DNA of 64,000 bases from an uncultured Bacteroidales bacterium (GCA_902781515.1 CACZJU010000010.1:1-64000), one strand, 5' to 3'. Counted from the first letter of the stretch, positions 24,591 through 33,438 are shown. Program-made: numbers and translations. Notes: generated from the letters alone by a model not told the origin.

Positions 24591-27500
24591 TCAGTGCTGC
24601 AGGAACTTCTTTCCCTTGCTGATGACGATGCTGTTGCGACGCGATGATGTTACGGGACGGCCAGCGAGGTCGTAACGCTCTGCGCTGGCCGACAGGTTAG
24701 GGCGGTTTGGAAGGTCGCGCATACCTGTCATATCGCCGAAGTCAATCTGATACCATTGTCCAGCCTCTGTGGGAATGACGATGGTGTTGGAGTTGATGAT
24801 GGTCACAGCCACCTGCTGACCGTTGCAGTAAACGGCGTGCTCGGCAATGCCGGGATAGATGATGGGGCAGGGCAGACCGCTCTCCGATTTGATGGCAGCA
24901 CCTGTGAGTTTGCCTTCTTTCCAAACTTGGTCAACTTGGAAGTTGCCGACGGCACGCAAACCGTAGGCCTTGCCTGCAGGCCATGTTGAAGGCAGGGCAG
25001 GCAGCAACTGCAGGGTATCGCTGTGGCTTTGGAGCAGCATTTCGGCAATACCTGCGCAGACACCGAAGTTACCGTCAATCTGGAACGGAGCGTGAGCATC
25101 GTAGAGGTTGTAGTACACACCTCCGGCATACTGGTTCGTGCCGTAGTCTGTGCTGTGCTTCAGGGCATTCTTCAGGATGGTGTGGGCATGGTCGCCGTCG
25201 AGGGCACGTGCCCAGAGGTTCACCTTCCAACCCATCGACCAACCGGTAGCAACATCTCCACGCAGCTTCAGGCTGTTGACTGCAGGCTGGAAGTAAGGAC
25301 TCGACGGGTCAATCTCTGACAGGGGATATAGTGCCATCAGGTGGCTCATGTGGCGGTGACTTGGGTCATCGCTGACATCGTAAGGCGAATACTTCCATTC
25401 GCGCAGGATGATATCACCCTTCTTTATTCCGTTGCGCGGATTAGTCCAACCGCTGTTCAGGGAGCTGTTGGCGGTGTATGTCTCGGTGTGCAGACCGCGG
25501 TCGGTCTTTTCAAGATAGAGGTCGAGTTTTTCTACATCTTCGCTGCTAAGACCGGTAACGGCAGCGCCGAGTATGTTGTGGGCTTCTTTCACGCTGGTGA
25601 ACAGCGAGTAGATAAGCTGCTGGGCGTGGGCTGTTCCGTCTTCGCTGTTATGGGCATTCTGCTCTGCGGAGTATTCGTTGGGTGCAACGAATGTGCCGTC
25701 TGGTTCGAAGCTGTAGGCTGTGCCACCGTAATTCGAGTTCTGCGTCTGGCTGTTGTAACCCTTGTCCTCAATCATACGTTCCATCCAGAACTGGGCGCAG
25801 CTCCACATGGCAGGGAATGCGCTTGCCAGGAAATCCTCGTCGCGTGTGAAGCGATAGTGCTGCCACAGATGGCTGCAGTACCATGCGTTGGCAACGAAGT
25901 AGTTGTTACCCCATGTGCTCATGCCGCCGAAGATGTTACTTTCGGTGAACACCGTCCAACCGTTTGTAACTCCGCCATACTGTCTGGCTGCGTTCTTGTA
26001 ACAGCTCGACTTTGCCATCTTGATGATGAAGTTGAGGAACGGCAGGTGCATGTCCGAGAGGTTTGTAACTTCGGAAGGCCAGTAGTTCATCTGGATGTTG
26101 ATGTTGGTGTGTATGTCGGAGTGCCAAGGGGCTTCTGCCTTGTTGTTCCAGATGCCCTGCAGGTTGTTGGGAACATCGATGCCACGACTGCTACTGATTT
26201 CCAGATAGCGACCGTAGGCGAAGTACAACTGTTCGAGGAATCGTGCCTCGGCATTGTTCTGGTTCGACAGGGTGTTGTAGTAATCAACCAGCGCCTTGGT
26301 GGTGCGCTTCGAAGCTGCTCCCTCAAGCTGGAACGACACACGTTGGGTAATCGACAGGAAGTCGCGCTGATGGTCGGCAAGTACTGCATCGAAGCCCTTC
26401 TCTTTCAGTCGGTTGAACAGATTTACTACAGCGTTCTGGTGCTGGGTGCTCTTTATGCTCGAGTTGAGACAGGTGGCAGCGCTATTGTACGAGTCATCGT
26501 AGTTGGTGCGTGCATTCAGATATACCACCACTTCATCGGCATCTGTCACACTCACGGTCTTTGCTGTTGTGTCGAAGGTCTTTGTACCCTTCGATGGCAG
26601 AATCACTGTGGCATTGGCATAGTACGTCATGTTGTTCTCCAGCGTGCCGTAGATGCGCAGGTTGCCGGGCATCTTTGTGCTGGAATTCATTACATCGTTC
26701 TTGGGGCCGTTCAATCCATCTCCCGGCTCGAAGTGGAAGGTGAGCGAGAGAAGTCCGTCGCCTGTGGCACGATAGCGTATTGCTATTACGCTGTCGAGGT
26801 GGCTCACGAAGTATGTGCGTTCGTACGTTGTATTCCCGTCGGCTGAAGTGTAGGCAACACCTGCTGTGCCGTCCTCTATGTCGAGCCAGCGGCGGTAGTT
26901 CTTCGCACCCTTTTGAGCATCGTAGCCGAAGTCGCCGCTCTTGTCCTCAACAATCAGCGAACCGAAGTTACGATACCATCCGTGGTTGCCGCCTATGGAG
27001 TTGCTGCCTGTCCACAGAGTCTTCTCGTTGAACTGTATCTCATCCTTCTTGATGCCGCCGAACAAGCTGGCACCCAGTTGACCGTTGCCGATGGGCAGGG
27101 AGTATTCCATCCATGTGTTGCTGACACCGGTTGCTGTAGCAGGCTGGTCATACCATAGTGTGAGGGGATGGTTTGGCGTGAACGATGAGGCTCCGCTAAC
27201 GTTGAACTCCTCGAAATCGGGGTTTGCAGGGTCAATGATAACGAACTGGTTGTTCGCGTCGCCGCTTGTCCACAGTCCCAATTGCTTACCAACGCCTGTG
27301 CCAGCCCATTGGTTGATGTAGGCTTTCGAGTCGCTTGCTCCAAGCCACTTCAACTGGTAATAGGTACCGCTGCTCACCAGTGCCCAGCCCGAAGCATCTT
27401 CCGATGTTCCAGCCTGCATGCGCCCGGCGCTGGTGCTGTATGTGGCATACTGTCCGGCCTTGTTCACAAGCTGGAATTTAGCATTCGTGCCAACAAAGCG

Positions 27501-27707
27501 CCACAACTGCTTGTCTGTGGCATCAGACAGGCTTCCCTGTTGTGTGGTCACGTTTGCCCCGTTATTACCTGCAGTTATGTACAACTTGCTGTTGGTGAAC
27601 TGCATAAGATAGTACACCTCTTCGCTGTAGTTAGGCGTGGTTAGTGCAGAAGCACAATTGAAAATTGACAAATTGACAATTAACAACAAAAATAAGGCCT
27701 TTCTCAT
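24591..27707 (-). CDS. Exported GH95 glycoside hydrolase with ricin-type lectin domain
   Basis: A 1038-residue protein with a signal peptide ([20 protein letters not shown]). A ricin B-like lectin region occupies about residues 25-155 ([19 protein letters not shown] and the QLWRFVG motif). The GH95 catalytic part starts at [20 protein letters not shown] and includes [34 protein letters not shown] and [16 protein letters not shown], family signatures of alpha-L-fucosidases and alpha-L-galactosidases. The end ([18 protein letters not shown]) is the short C-terminal motif common in secreted Prevotella proteins. It probably removes terminal L-fucose or L-galactose from host or plant glycans. No SusC/D pair is adjacent, so this is not a typical PUL. 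Confidence 0.88.
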   Translation of the reverse strand: MRKALFLLLIVNLSIFNCASALTTPNYSEEVYYLMQFTNSKLYITAGNNGANVTTQQGSLSDATDKQLWRFVGTNAKFQLVNKAGQYATYSTSAGRMQAGTSEDASGWALVSSGTYYQLKWLGASDSKAYINQWAGTGVGKQLGLWTSGDANNQFVIIDPANPDFEEFNVSGASSFTPNHPLTLWYDQPATATGVSNTWMEYSLPIGNGQLGASLFGGIKKDEIQFNEKTLWTGSNSIGGNHGWYRNFGSLIVEDKSGDFGYDAQKGAKNYRRWLDIEDGTAGVAYTSADGNTTYERTYFVSHLDSVIAIRYRATGDGLLSLTFHFEPGDGLNGPKNDVMNSSTKMPGNLRIYGTLENNMTYYANATVILPSKGTKTFDTTAKTVSVTDADEVVVYLNARTNYDDSYNSAATCLNSSIKSTQHQNAVVNLFNRLKEKGFDAVLADHQRDFLSITQRVSFQLEGAASKRTTKALVDYYNTLSNQNNAEARFLEQLYFAYGRYLEISSSRGIDVPNNLQGIWNNKAEAPWHSDIHTNINIQMNYWPSEVTNLSDMHLPFLNFIIKMAKSSCYKNAARQYGGVTNGWTVFTESNIFGGMSTWGNNYFVANAWYCSHLWQHYRFTRDEDFLASAFPAMWSCAQFWMERMIEDKGYNSQTQNSNYGGTAYSFEPDGTFVAPNEYSAEQNAHNSEDGTAHAQQLIYSLFTSVKEAHNILGAAVTGLSSEDVEKLDLYLEKTDRGLHTETYTANSSLNSGWTNPRNGIKKGDIILREWKYSPYDVSDDPSHRHMSHLMALYPLSEIDPSSPYFQPAVNSLKLRGDVATGWSMGWKVNLWARALDGDHAHTILKNALKHSTDYGTNQYAGGVYYNLYDAHAPFQIDGNFGVCAGIAEMLLQSHSDTLQLLPALPSTWPAGKAYGLRAVGNFQVDQVWKEGKLTGAAIKSESGLPCPIIYPGIAEHAVYCNGQQVAVTIINSNTIVIPTEAGQWYQIDFGDMTGMRDLPNRPNLSASAERYDLAGRPVTSSRRNSIVISKGKKFLQH

Positions 27708-27745
27708 GGTATGTATCTTTAAACTTTAAACTCTAAACTCTAAAC

Positions 27746-28504
27746 TCACTGATTCGCTTCCTTAACCTTTCGGAACAGGTCGCTGGCGAATATGAAGGAG
27801 TTCAGTTTCTCGTTTGTCGAGGTCATAATCTGGTCCTTCGTTCCTGTCCAACCCACCGAACCCCCGTGGATGTACAGTATGTTCTCACCAATGCCCATCA
27901 CGGAGTTCATATCGTGAGTGTTCATAATGGTGGTCATCTTGTATTCGTGGGTGATGGAGTGGATGAGTTCGTCGATTACGAGCGATGTCTTAGGGTCGAG
28001 ACCCGAGTTCGGCTCGTCGCAGTACAGATACTTGGGGTTCAGGGCTATGGCACGTGCTATTGCCACACGTTTCTGCATACCGCCGCTGATTTCGCCCGGC
28101 ATCTTCTCCTCGGCACCTTTCAGGTTCACACGGTCCAGACAGAACTTGGCTCTCTTTATGCGGTCTGCCTCGTTCTGGTCCGAGAACATATCCAGCGGGA
28201 ACATCACGTTCTCGAGCACTGTCATCGAGTCGAACAGGGCTGCCGACTGGAATATCATACCCATCTCGCGGCGCAGCATCACTCGTTCGCGTTTTGTCAT
28301 CTTCACGAAGTCGCGTCCGTCGTACAGAATCTCACCTTTTGTAGGCTCAAACAGTCCCACGAGGTTCTTCATCAGCACCGTCTTTCCGCTGCCGCTCTGA
28401 CCGATGATGAGGTTCGTCTTGCCGTCCTCGAAGGTGAAGTTGATGTCCTTCAGCACCTCCTTACCGTCGTCGAATGTCTTATATAGATTCTTTACTTCAA
28501 TCAT
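27746..28504 (-). CDS. Mla-type lipid ABC transporter ATPase
   Basis: A 252-residue ABC ATPase. Walker A is GQSGSGKTVL, the signature EISGGMQKRVAIAR, Walker B YLYCDEPNSGLDP and the switch His is in NTHDMNSV. The SGGM-KRV signature and the MlaE permease next door place it in the MlaF group, which moves phospholipids between inner and outer membranes. The permease is at 29063-29806 on the same strand, with an S23 gene between the two. Heptamer repeats (AAACTCT) fill the 38-base gap to the GH95 gene. No MlaD substrate-binding protein is seen nearby. Confidence 0.88.
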   Translation of the reverse strand: MIEVKNLYKTFDDGKEVLKDINFTFEDGKTNLIIGQSGSGKTVLMKNLVGLFEPTKGEILYDGRDFVKMTKRERVMLRREMGMIFQSAALFDSMTVLENVMFPLDMFSDQNEADRIKRAKFCLDRVNLKGAEEKMPGEISGGMQKRVAIARAIALNPKYLYCDEPNSGLDPKTSLVIDELIHSITHEYKMTTIMNTHDMNSVMGIGENILYIHGGSVGWTGTKDQIMTSTNEKLNSFIFASDLFRKVKEANQ

Positions 28505-28524
28505 TTATTTAAGTGGAGTTATGA

Positions 28525-29053
28525 GGGAGTTAAAGGGGAGTTATAGTGGAGTTAAAGGGACGAATGTTATGAGTCTGAGACACCATTATTATCTTTTATT
28601 CCTTTACAATAGGCGTTTAGGTAGTAACTTGCACCCTCGATGGAAAAGTTTAAGTGCTCATATTCTTCATTATTTATATACTCTAAATCTTTTGAAAGCA
28701 TTACGTAGAACCGACATTCTTCTAAACTTCCTTGAGCAACATTCAGTAGCCGTAGTTTGTCGGCCTTGCTTATTTTTCTATATCCTTCGGCTATATTTGC
28801 AGCAATAGAAACGGCAGCCCTTTGGAATTGTGAGGCAAGACCGAAACGCTCAGTCTCGGGGAAATGCCGTGTCGTTTTATAGGCTTCCAACACAAATTCA
28901 TAGGCTTTCTGCCATGCTATAATATCCTTGAAGGTCATTTTCTATTTCTTATATTTATTCTCTCTTATTATATTCTCAGTTTTAAAATGTATCGTCCTTT
29001 TAACTCCCTTTTAACTTCCAAGGCCATAGGCCGATAACTCCCCTTTAACTCCC
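28525..29053. repeat. Inverted repeats enclosing the S23 gene
   Basis: A perfect 20-bp inverted repeat (28525-28544 and 29034-29053, unit GGGAGTTAAAGGGGAGTTAT) and an inner 14-bp pair with one mismatch (28549-28562 and 28993-29006) enclose the S23 gene at 28567-28938. In RNA these arms could form a long stem that holds the gene in a loop. The arrangement is like intervening sequences in rRNA genes. The insert separates the two Mla genes. Confidence 0.85.
28567..28938 (-). CDS. S23 four-helix-bundle protein (23S rRNA intervening-sequence type)
   Basis: A 123-residue protein with the four-helix-bundle signature: DIIAWQKAYEFVLEAYKTTR, FPETERFGLASQFQRAAVSI, AANIAEGYRK and SLEECRFYVMLSKDLEY. The family was first found inside intervening sequences of 23S rRNA genes and is dispersed in Bacteroidetes genomes. 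It forms pentameric bundles with a basic surface and resembles the Avd accessory protein of diversity-generating retroelements. No reverse transcriptase is present here. The gene lies between mlaF-like and mlaE-like genes and is framed by inverted repeats. Its function is not known; RNA or DNA binding is likely. Confidence 0.88.
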   Translation of the reverse strand: MTFKDIIAWQKAYEFVLEAYKTTRHFPETERFGLASQFQRAAVSIAANIAEGYRKISKADKLRLLNVAQGSLEECRFYVMLSKDLEYINNEEYEHLNFSIEGASYYLNAYCKGIKDNNGVSDS

Positions 29054-29062
29054 TTTCCTAAC

Positions 29063-29806
29063 TCAGCTTAAAAGCTGTGTGAGGAAGATATCGGCAAAAA
29101 GGATGAGCATGCTGCTGGAGACGACGGCATTGGTTGATGCCTTACCCACGTCGAACGAGCCGCCCTTCACCCTGTAGCCGTAGTATGACGACACGCTGGC
29201 AATGATGAAGGCGAAACATACGCTCTTTATTATCGACATCCAAATGAACCACGAGTTGAACGAGTGCAACAGTCCCACCGTAAGGTCGTCGGGTGTGATA
29301 ATGCCGGCAAAGGCAGTTGCGTATGCCCCGATGAAACCCGCTCCGATGCTGAAAATCACAAGGAAAGGAATCATCGTCATCAGTCCCATTATCTTCGGCA
29401 GAATAAGGAACGAAGCCGAATTGATACCCATAATCTCCAGAGCGTCAATCTGCTGCGTCACGCGCATAGTACCAATCTCCGATGCTATGTTCGAGCCCAC
29501 CTTACCTGCCAATATCAGACACATGATACTCGACGAGAACTCCAGCACCATAATCTCACGCGTGGTATAACCCGTGGTGAAAGCAGGCATCCAGGGACTC
29601 TGTATGTTCAACTTGATTTGTATGCAGATGACAGCACCGATGAAGAACGAAATCAGCAGCACTATGCCTATCGAGTCCACACCCAGTTGCTCCATCTCCT
29701 TGACGTACTGCTTCCAGAACATCCTGAACCTTTCGGGCATCGAAAACGTGCGCCCCATCAGGTCGAGATATTTGCCGAAAGCAGCCAGATATTTCACTAC
29801 AAACAT
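29063..29806 (-). CDS. MlaE-family ABC transporter permease
   Basis: A 247-residue membrane protein with about five or six helices and the MlaE/YrbE core: TREIMVLEFSSSIMCLILAGKVGSN, the EIGTMRVTQQIDALEIMGI coupling motif, and a C-terminal GGSFDVGKASTNAVVSS segment. MlaE with MlaF forms the inner-membrane part of a phospholipid transporter that keeps outer-membrane asymmetry. Start ATG 29806 lies about 20 bases from the TATCTTTG-like box on the minus strand (29831-29838), so the flanking repeat supplies its promoter. Confidence 0.9.
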   Translation of the reverse strand: MFVVKYLAAFGKYLDLMGRTFSMPERFRMFWKQYVKEMEQLGVDSIGIVLLISFFIGAVICIQIKLNIQSPWMPAFTTGYTTREIMVLEFSSSIMCLILAGKVGSNIASEIGTMRVTQQIDALEIMGINSASFLILPKIMGLMTMIPFLVIFSIGAGFIGAYATAFAGIITPDDLTVGLLHSFNSWFIWMSIIKSVCFAFIIASVSSYYGYRVKGGSFDVGKASTNAVVSSSMLILFADIFLTQLLS

Positions 29807-29824
29807 ACCTCACATTAATCTTTA

Positions 29825-29937
29825 CGCGGACAAAGATAGTGCAAATCGAGCGAAATACAAAGAATTTATTCTTTTATTTCCGAGATGCAGCCTATCTTCT
29901 TGCTCCGTTTCACTACGCAAGCGCTTCGCGATTACGA
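29825..29937 (-). repeat. Left copy of a 110-bp promoter-bearing inverted repeat
   Basis: Bases 29883-29937 are a perfect 55-bp inverted copy of 39957-40011. The likeness continues imperfectly through 29825-29882 (right side 40012-40073), where both copies carry an outward-facing promoter: CTCGATTTGCACTATCTTTG read toward mlaE here and toward lptB on the right. The pair encloses a 10-kb accessory region. Confidence 0.9.
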
Positions 29938-30002
29938 CCCTGCGAAGCTGGGTCAAATGTACGAATAAGCGAGTGAAATGCCAAATTTTTCCACAAAAAA
30001 CT

Positions 30003-30034
30003 CCCCGCACCACCTTCGGTGCCGGGAGCTTTTT
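30003..30034 (-). terminator. Bidirectional hairpin terminator
   Basis: CTCCCCGCACC pairs with GGTGCCGGGAG (one mismatch) around an ACCTTC loop, with T-runs on both sides on the respective strands. It should end the HU-smalltalk transcript arriving from the right. Confidence 0.7.
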
Positions 30035-30080
30035 CATTCTTTCATTCCTTCATTCTTTCATTCTTTCATTCTTTCATTTT
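30035..30080. repeat. Short tandem repeat of CATTCTTT
   Basis: About six 8-base units of CATTCTTT or CATTCCTT in a row, directly after the terminator and just downstream of the smalltalk gene. The unit number could change by slipped-strand replication. Confidence 0.8.
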
Positions 30081-30200
30081 TTACATAAAGCTTACGGTGT
30101 AGCAGCTTGATACGGTGGCTGCGCCACCCAGTGCCGCTATCAGTGCGGTCAGGAACTTCCATAGGAATTTCACCAGTTCTTTCTTCACTTCGTTTTTCAT
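30081..30200 (-). CDS. Smalltalk-family small protein
   Basis: A 39-residue protein starting MKNEVKKELVKFLWKFLTAL and continuing IAALGGAATVSSCYTVSFM. A charged start, a Trp within a hydrophobic helix and a Gly/Ala/Thr run ending in SSC are the marks of the short 'smalltalk' family of Bacteroides and Prevotella, which nearly always follows an HU-like gene, as here (30297-30809, same strand). The helix and Cys could be a membrane or lipoprotein-like segment. Function unknown. Confidence 0.75.
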   Translation of the reverse strand: MKNEVKKELVKFLWKFLTALIAALGGAATVSSCYTVSFM

Positions 30201-30296
30201 GGCATTTGTAAAGTTTAGAGTTTAAGGTTTAGAGTTTAGAGTCAGTTGAGGAGTTTAAAGTCCCCCCCTCCCCCTCGGGGGAGCGGGGAGAGGGGT

Positions 30297-30809
30297 CTAT
30301 TCGGTCTGGTCGTCGCCGTCGCCGTTGCCGCCACCTTCGGTCTCGATGACGAGGGCTGCCTTGGCGGCACGCTTGGCCTTTGCCTGCTCGTCGCGAGTCA
30401 TCACGTACTCGAACTCGGGGTGGTCGTTCAGGAAGTTCTCTACCTCGGTGTCCACGTCGCCACGCAGGTTGATGTGCGTGAAGTGGGCGTTGGGCATGAA
30501 TTCCTCAGCAGAGTCCACGCCCTGCGAGTTGGCGGTCACGAAGAGGCGCATCAGGCCCTCGAAGTTCACGCTGTAGCCCTGCTTCAGGAGCTCGCGGGTG
30601 CATTCCACCATGTCCGAGAGTACACCCTGAAGGGTACCTACGGAGAACGAGCTGCCGTGTTCGCGGATGTGCTTCGCCAGCGTGCGCAGGTCTACTGTTT
30701 CGCGTTGCTGGAGGCTGCCAAAGACCTTCAGTTCACTGTTCTTCTCACTGGGGTTCGACTTGCGCTTGGACAAGCTGTAAGGCATACTGCCGATAATTGT
30801 GTTTGCCAT
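30297..30809 (-). CDS. HU-like DNA-binding protein (HU-HIG type)
   Basis: A 170-residue protein of the HU/IHF-like group found in Bacteroidales mobile and polysaccharide regions. The HU core covers about residues 1-125 (DLRTLAKHIREHGSSFSVGT, VLSDMVECTRELLKQGYSVN, then a beta arm GLMRLFVTANSQGVDSAEEF). The C-terminal tail is acidic and Gly-rich (TEGGGNGDGDDQTE), unlike the chromosomal HU. It probably bends DNA; such genes usually sit with smalltalk, amidase and DUF3987 or VirE genes. Its upstream region contains the iteron-palindrome structure at 31095-31254. Confidence 0.85.
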   Translation of the reverse strand: MANTIIGSMPYSLSKRKSNPSEKNSELKVFGSLQQRETVDLRTLAKHIREHGSSFSVGTLQGVLSDMVECTRELLKQGYSVNFEGLMRLFVTANSQGVDSAEEFMPNAHFTHINLRGDVDTEVENFLNDHPEFEYVMTRDEQAKAKRAAKAALVIETEGGGNGDGDDQTE

Positions 30810-31094
30810 AGATTTTTAGTTTAATAGTTAATGGTTTAATAGGTTGGTTGTTTAGGGATAGTATCCTTACCGTTGGAGGGATAGTAATCCTATCGTCATA
30901 GGGATAGTATCGCTCCGTTGGTGGGGTGCTAAGCCTCCCTTTGTCGCGAACCGGGGAGACTGCAGTTGCAATACGGTCCGTGTGCGTGCACTCACCTTTC
31001 CTTCTTGCTTCTGCGATACAAAAGTACGACATTGCCGTTGCGCCTGAAAGCGGATTTATAAATATTTTAATATTTATAAAAATAATTTTTAGGC

Positions 31095-31254
31095 GTGTCA
31101 TTTGGTGTCAAGGTCATTTGTGTCATAATCTTTTTTCAAACTTGGATTCTAAGCCAATATAATATATAATATTATTAATATTATATATTATATTGAGCAC
31201 TTCTCGCTCTTCCAAAATCCATTTTGACACTTGACACTTTGACATTTTGACACC
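31095..31254. other. Dyad of TGTCA repeats around a 39-bp AT-rich palindrome
   Basis: On the left GTGTCA occurs at 31095, 31105 and 31120, with a GTCA at 31113. On the right the reverse word TGACAC occurs at 31225, 31232 and 31249, with TGACA at 31240. Between them, 31157-31195 is a palindrome with perfect 19-base arms and one central base, made only of A and T. The two arrays are almost equally far from its centre. Iterons beside an AT-rich dyad are typical of replication origins or of operators for a dimeric protein. The DUF3987 gene end at 39436-39457 repeats the same words. The stretch 30810-31587 otherwise holds no gene. Confidence 0.7.
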
Positions 31255-31284
31255 GAAATCCCCTACTGATTGATACGTACTATT

Positions 31285-31305
31285 AATAATAATTTGTATA
31301 TTTGC
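31285..31305 (+). promoter_or_regulatory. Promoter ahead of the structured RNA and restriction operon
   Basis: An AT-rich stretch ends in TATATTTGCAG, a good -7 box near 31297-31304 with TTG-like sequence upstream. It drives transcription into a 280-base untranslated leader that precedes the methyltransferase gene at 31588. Confidence 0.5.
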
Positions 31306-31417
31306 AGCGAAACTCCCAGCGGGGAGCTACTTATTGGTTATTAATAACGGCAATAGCAGTTATCTGGAGAACATAGAAACCTGAGAAATTTCTAAATCAT
31401 TCAAACAATCCGATAAT

Positions 31418-31587
31418 TGTGATTGTTCACGTGTATAGCGTGGACGTCACTTATCAGTTTGAAGGGCAATTCTCAGGGCCTCTATGTTCGATAAGAAGCG
31501 TACCACGCTTTTTCGTGCATAGAGGTCTTGATGTACAAGTCCCAATGAATCCGATAAGTGCTTTGTCAGAAGCTATATGCACGAAGC
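31418..31587 (+). ncRNA. Rod-like structured RNA, possibly 6S-like or a long leader
   Basis: Three nested perfect or near-perfect 8-bp stems give a long rod: CGTGTATA (about 31428) with TATATGCACG (about 31573), CACTTATC (about 31449) with GATAAGTG (31553-31560), and CCTCTATG (31479) with CATAGAGG (31518), capped by an AAGCGT/ACGCTT hairpin. A large unpaired bubble of more than 20 bases per side lies between the second and third stems. Closing stem, central bubble and terminal hairpin are the layout of 6S RNA, which binds RNA polymerase. Alternatively it is a regulatory leader of the restriction genes, since it ends at their start codon. No sequence-level match can be claimed. Confidence 0.4.
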
Positions 31588-32607
31588 ATGAGGTATATCG
31601 GTGGAAAATCCTTGATGCTAAATAGCATTGTGGATGTTATTCGCAACAACACTGAGGGTGTCCGTGTGGTTACGGATATGTTTTCAGGTACTGGCGTTGT
31701 ATCCCAGTGTCTGAAGGCACATGGTTATTTCGTAAACTCAAATGACATTCTCTATTTCTCCTACGTTCTGAATAAAGGAACATTGGAAATGAATGAGCCA
31801 ATTTCCCATAGTTTGCGAGAAATTATCATACATTTGAACAATCTAAGCGTGGGGAATTCGCCTTGGTTCGACATTAGTTCTGCATTTATTTATCAGAATT
31901 ATTCTCCGCACGATGATTGTGAGAGAATGTATTTTCAAGGCGAGAATGCCATTAAAATAGACCTCGTAAGACAAGAAATAGAAAGACTCAGAGAACAGGT
32001 AACAGAACCGGAGTATTACTATCTGCTTTCCCTGCTGATAAAGGCTGTGCCCTATGTCTCTAACATTACGGGAACGTATGGCGCTTATTTAAAATACTGG
32101 GACAAGAGGACATACAGCCCTCTCACCCTCGAAGAAACATTAATTGAGCACAGTGAGGTACAATGCCGTTGCTACAATATGGATTCGTTGGAATTCGCAC
32201 GTCAGGTGACAAGCGATTTAACCTATTTAGACCCTCCTTATAATGGAAGGCAATATCTCCCAAACTATCACATATTGGAAACGATTGCGAAATATGACAA
32301 CCCTGTTATTAAAGGTGTTACGGGACAGCGTATAGACCCTACAAAAGCATCAGATTATTGTAAAAAGGGTAAGGCAAGAAAGGCGTTTAGGGACTTGCTC
32401 AATGCTCTTGACAGTAGATACCTTCTTCTCTCGTATAACAACGAGGGATTGTTGACAACGGAGGAAATGACGGAGATTTTTCAGGAAGCAGGAAATGTCA
32501 ACACCTTCCAGCTCTTCGAGTTCGACTACAGGAGGTATAAAAACAAAATTCCCAATAACAGCAAGGGCTTGAAGGAACAACTCTATTTCATCGAGAAGGA
32601 CATATGA
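31588..32607 (+). CDS. D12-class DNA adenine N6-methyltransferase (FokI-system, first half)
   Basis: A 339-residue protein. The D12 signatures are present: MRYIGGKSLMLNSIVDVI at the start, DMFSGTGVVSQCL for S-adenosylmethionine binding, and LDPPYNGRQY as the catalytic DPPY. It is the first gene of a three-gene type IIS restriction system whose nuclease is like FokI. M.FokI is one protein with two such domains, each methylating one strand of GGATG/CATCC; here the domains are separate genes. The frame could begin at GTG 31558, but that lies inside the RNA stem, so ATG 31588 is chosen. It overlaps the second methyltransferase by 4 bases. Confidence 0.9.
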   Translation: MRYIGGKSLMLNSIVDVIRNNTEGVRVVTDMFSGTGVVSQCLKAHGYFVNSNDILYFSYVLNKGTLEMNEPISHSLREIIIHLNNLSVGNSPWFDISSAFIYQNYSPHDDCERMYFQGENAIKIDLVRQEIERLREQVTEPEYYYLLSLLIKAVPYVSNITGTYGAYLKYWDKRTYSPLTLEETLIEHSEVQCRCYNMDSLEFARQVTSDLTYLDPPYNGRQYLPNYHILETIAKYDNPVIKGVTGQRIDPTKASDYCKKGKARKAFRDLLNALDSRYLLLSYNNEGLLTTEEMTEIFQEAGNVNTFQLFEFDYRRYKNKIPNNSKGLKEQLYFIEKDI

Positions 32608-33437
32608 TAAAATCACCCTTGAACTATATTGGAGGCAAGTATAGGTTGTTGCCACAGTTGCTGCCACTGTTTCCTGAGAGGATAAACACCTTTGTAGACC
32701 TGTTTGCAGGAGGTCTTGACGTTTCATTGAACATCAGAGCTAACCGCATTATCTCTAACGACATTAACAATTATGTAATTGGATTATTCGAATATTTCCA
32801 ACAAAACACAATTGACAGAATCATAGAAGATGTGGAAAGAACCATAAGTGAATACGGCTTGACGAAACAGAATGGCGATGGATATTATGCATTGAGGGAT
32901 GAATATAACAGAGAACACTCTCCATTACACTTGTTCCTGCTTGTCTGCTTCGGATTCAATCATCAGTTCCGATATAACAGCAACGGAGATTTCAACAATC
33001 CATTCGGCAAAAACCGTAGTTCATACAATTCCAACACGGAAAGGAACCTGAGGCAAATGCATGAAAAGCTCGCGAACATAGAATTAAATGTCGGAAACTT
33101 CAGGAACTTCAATACGGATTTTATGGAGAATGGAGATTTCCTTTATGCAGATCCACCATATTTGATTTCATGTGGTTCATACAATGATGGGAAAAGAGGA
33201 TTCGAGGGATGGGACGAGGACGATGACATTGTGCTTTTCGAAAAATTGGACGCTCTGAACGAAAGGAACATACAATTTGCTCTGTCTAATGTTACTCGGC
33301 ATAAAGGGATTGAAAATGAGGCTTTGGTAGAATGGGCAAACAGATATAATGTTCATTATCTAAATGCCAACTACGCAAACTCAAATTACCAAGCAACAGC
33401 AAGTGAAACAGTAGAAGTCTTAATAACAAACTATTGA
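32604..33437 (+). CDS. D12-class DNA adenine N6-methyltransferase (FokI-system, second half)
   Basis: A 277-residue protein starting MIKSPLNYIGGKYRLLPQLL, with DLFAGGLDVSLNI (AdoMet site) and the catalytic YADPPYLISCG. It should protect the other strand of the asymmetric site, since one enzyme cannot methylate both strands of a non-palindromic target. Start codon ATGA overlaps the stop of the first methyltransferase. It ends 1 base before the nuclease gene, giving a fully coupled operon. Base composition is more AT-rich than that of flanking core genes, consistent with transfer. Confidence 0.92.
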   Translation: MIKSPLNYIGGKYRLLPQLLPLFPERINTFVDLFAGGLDVSLNIRANRIISNDINNYVIGLFEYFQQNTIDRIIEDVERTISEYGLTKQNGDGYYALRDEYNREHSPLHLFLLVCFGFNHQFRYNSNGDFNNPFGKNRSSYNSNTERNLRQMHEKLANIELNVGNFRNFNTDFMENGDFLYADPPYLISCGSYNDGKRGFEGWDEDDDIVLFEKLDALNERNIQFALSNVTRHKGIENEALVEWANRYNVHYLNANYANSNYQATASETVEVLITNY

Positions 33438-33438
33438 T

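Noticed and set aside
25341-26846. 501-codon open frame on the plus strand opposite the GH95 gene
   Set aside because: It is antisense to a clear GH95 enzyme, has low-complexity Val/Cys-rich content and no recognisable motif.
28567-28938. Diversity-generating retroelement accessory (Avd) function for the S23 gene
   Set aside because: No reverse transcriptase, template repeat or variable repeat was found nearby.
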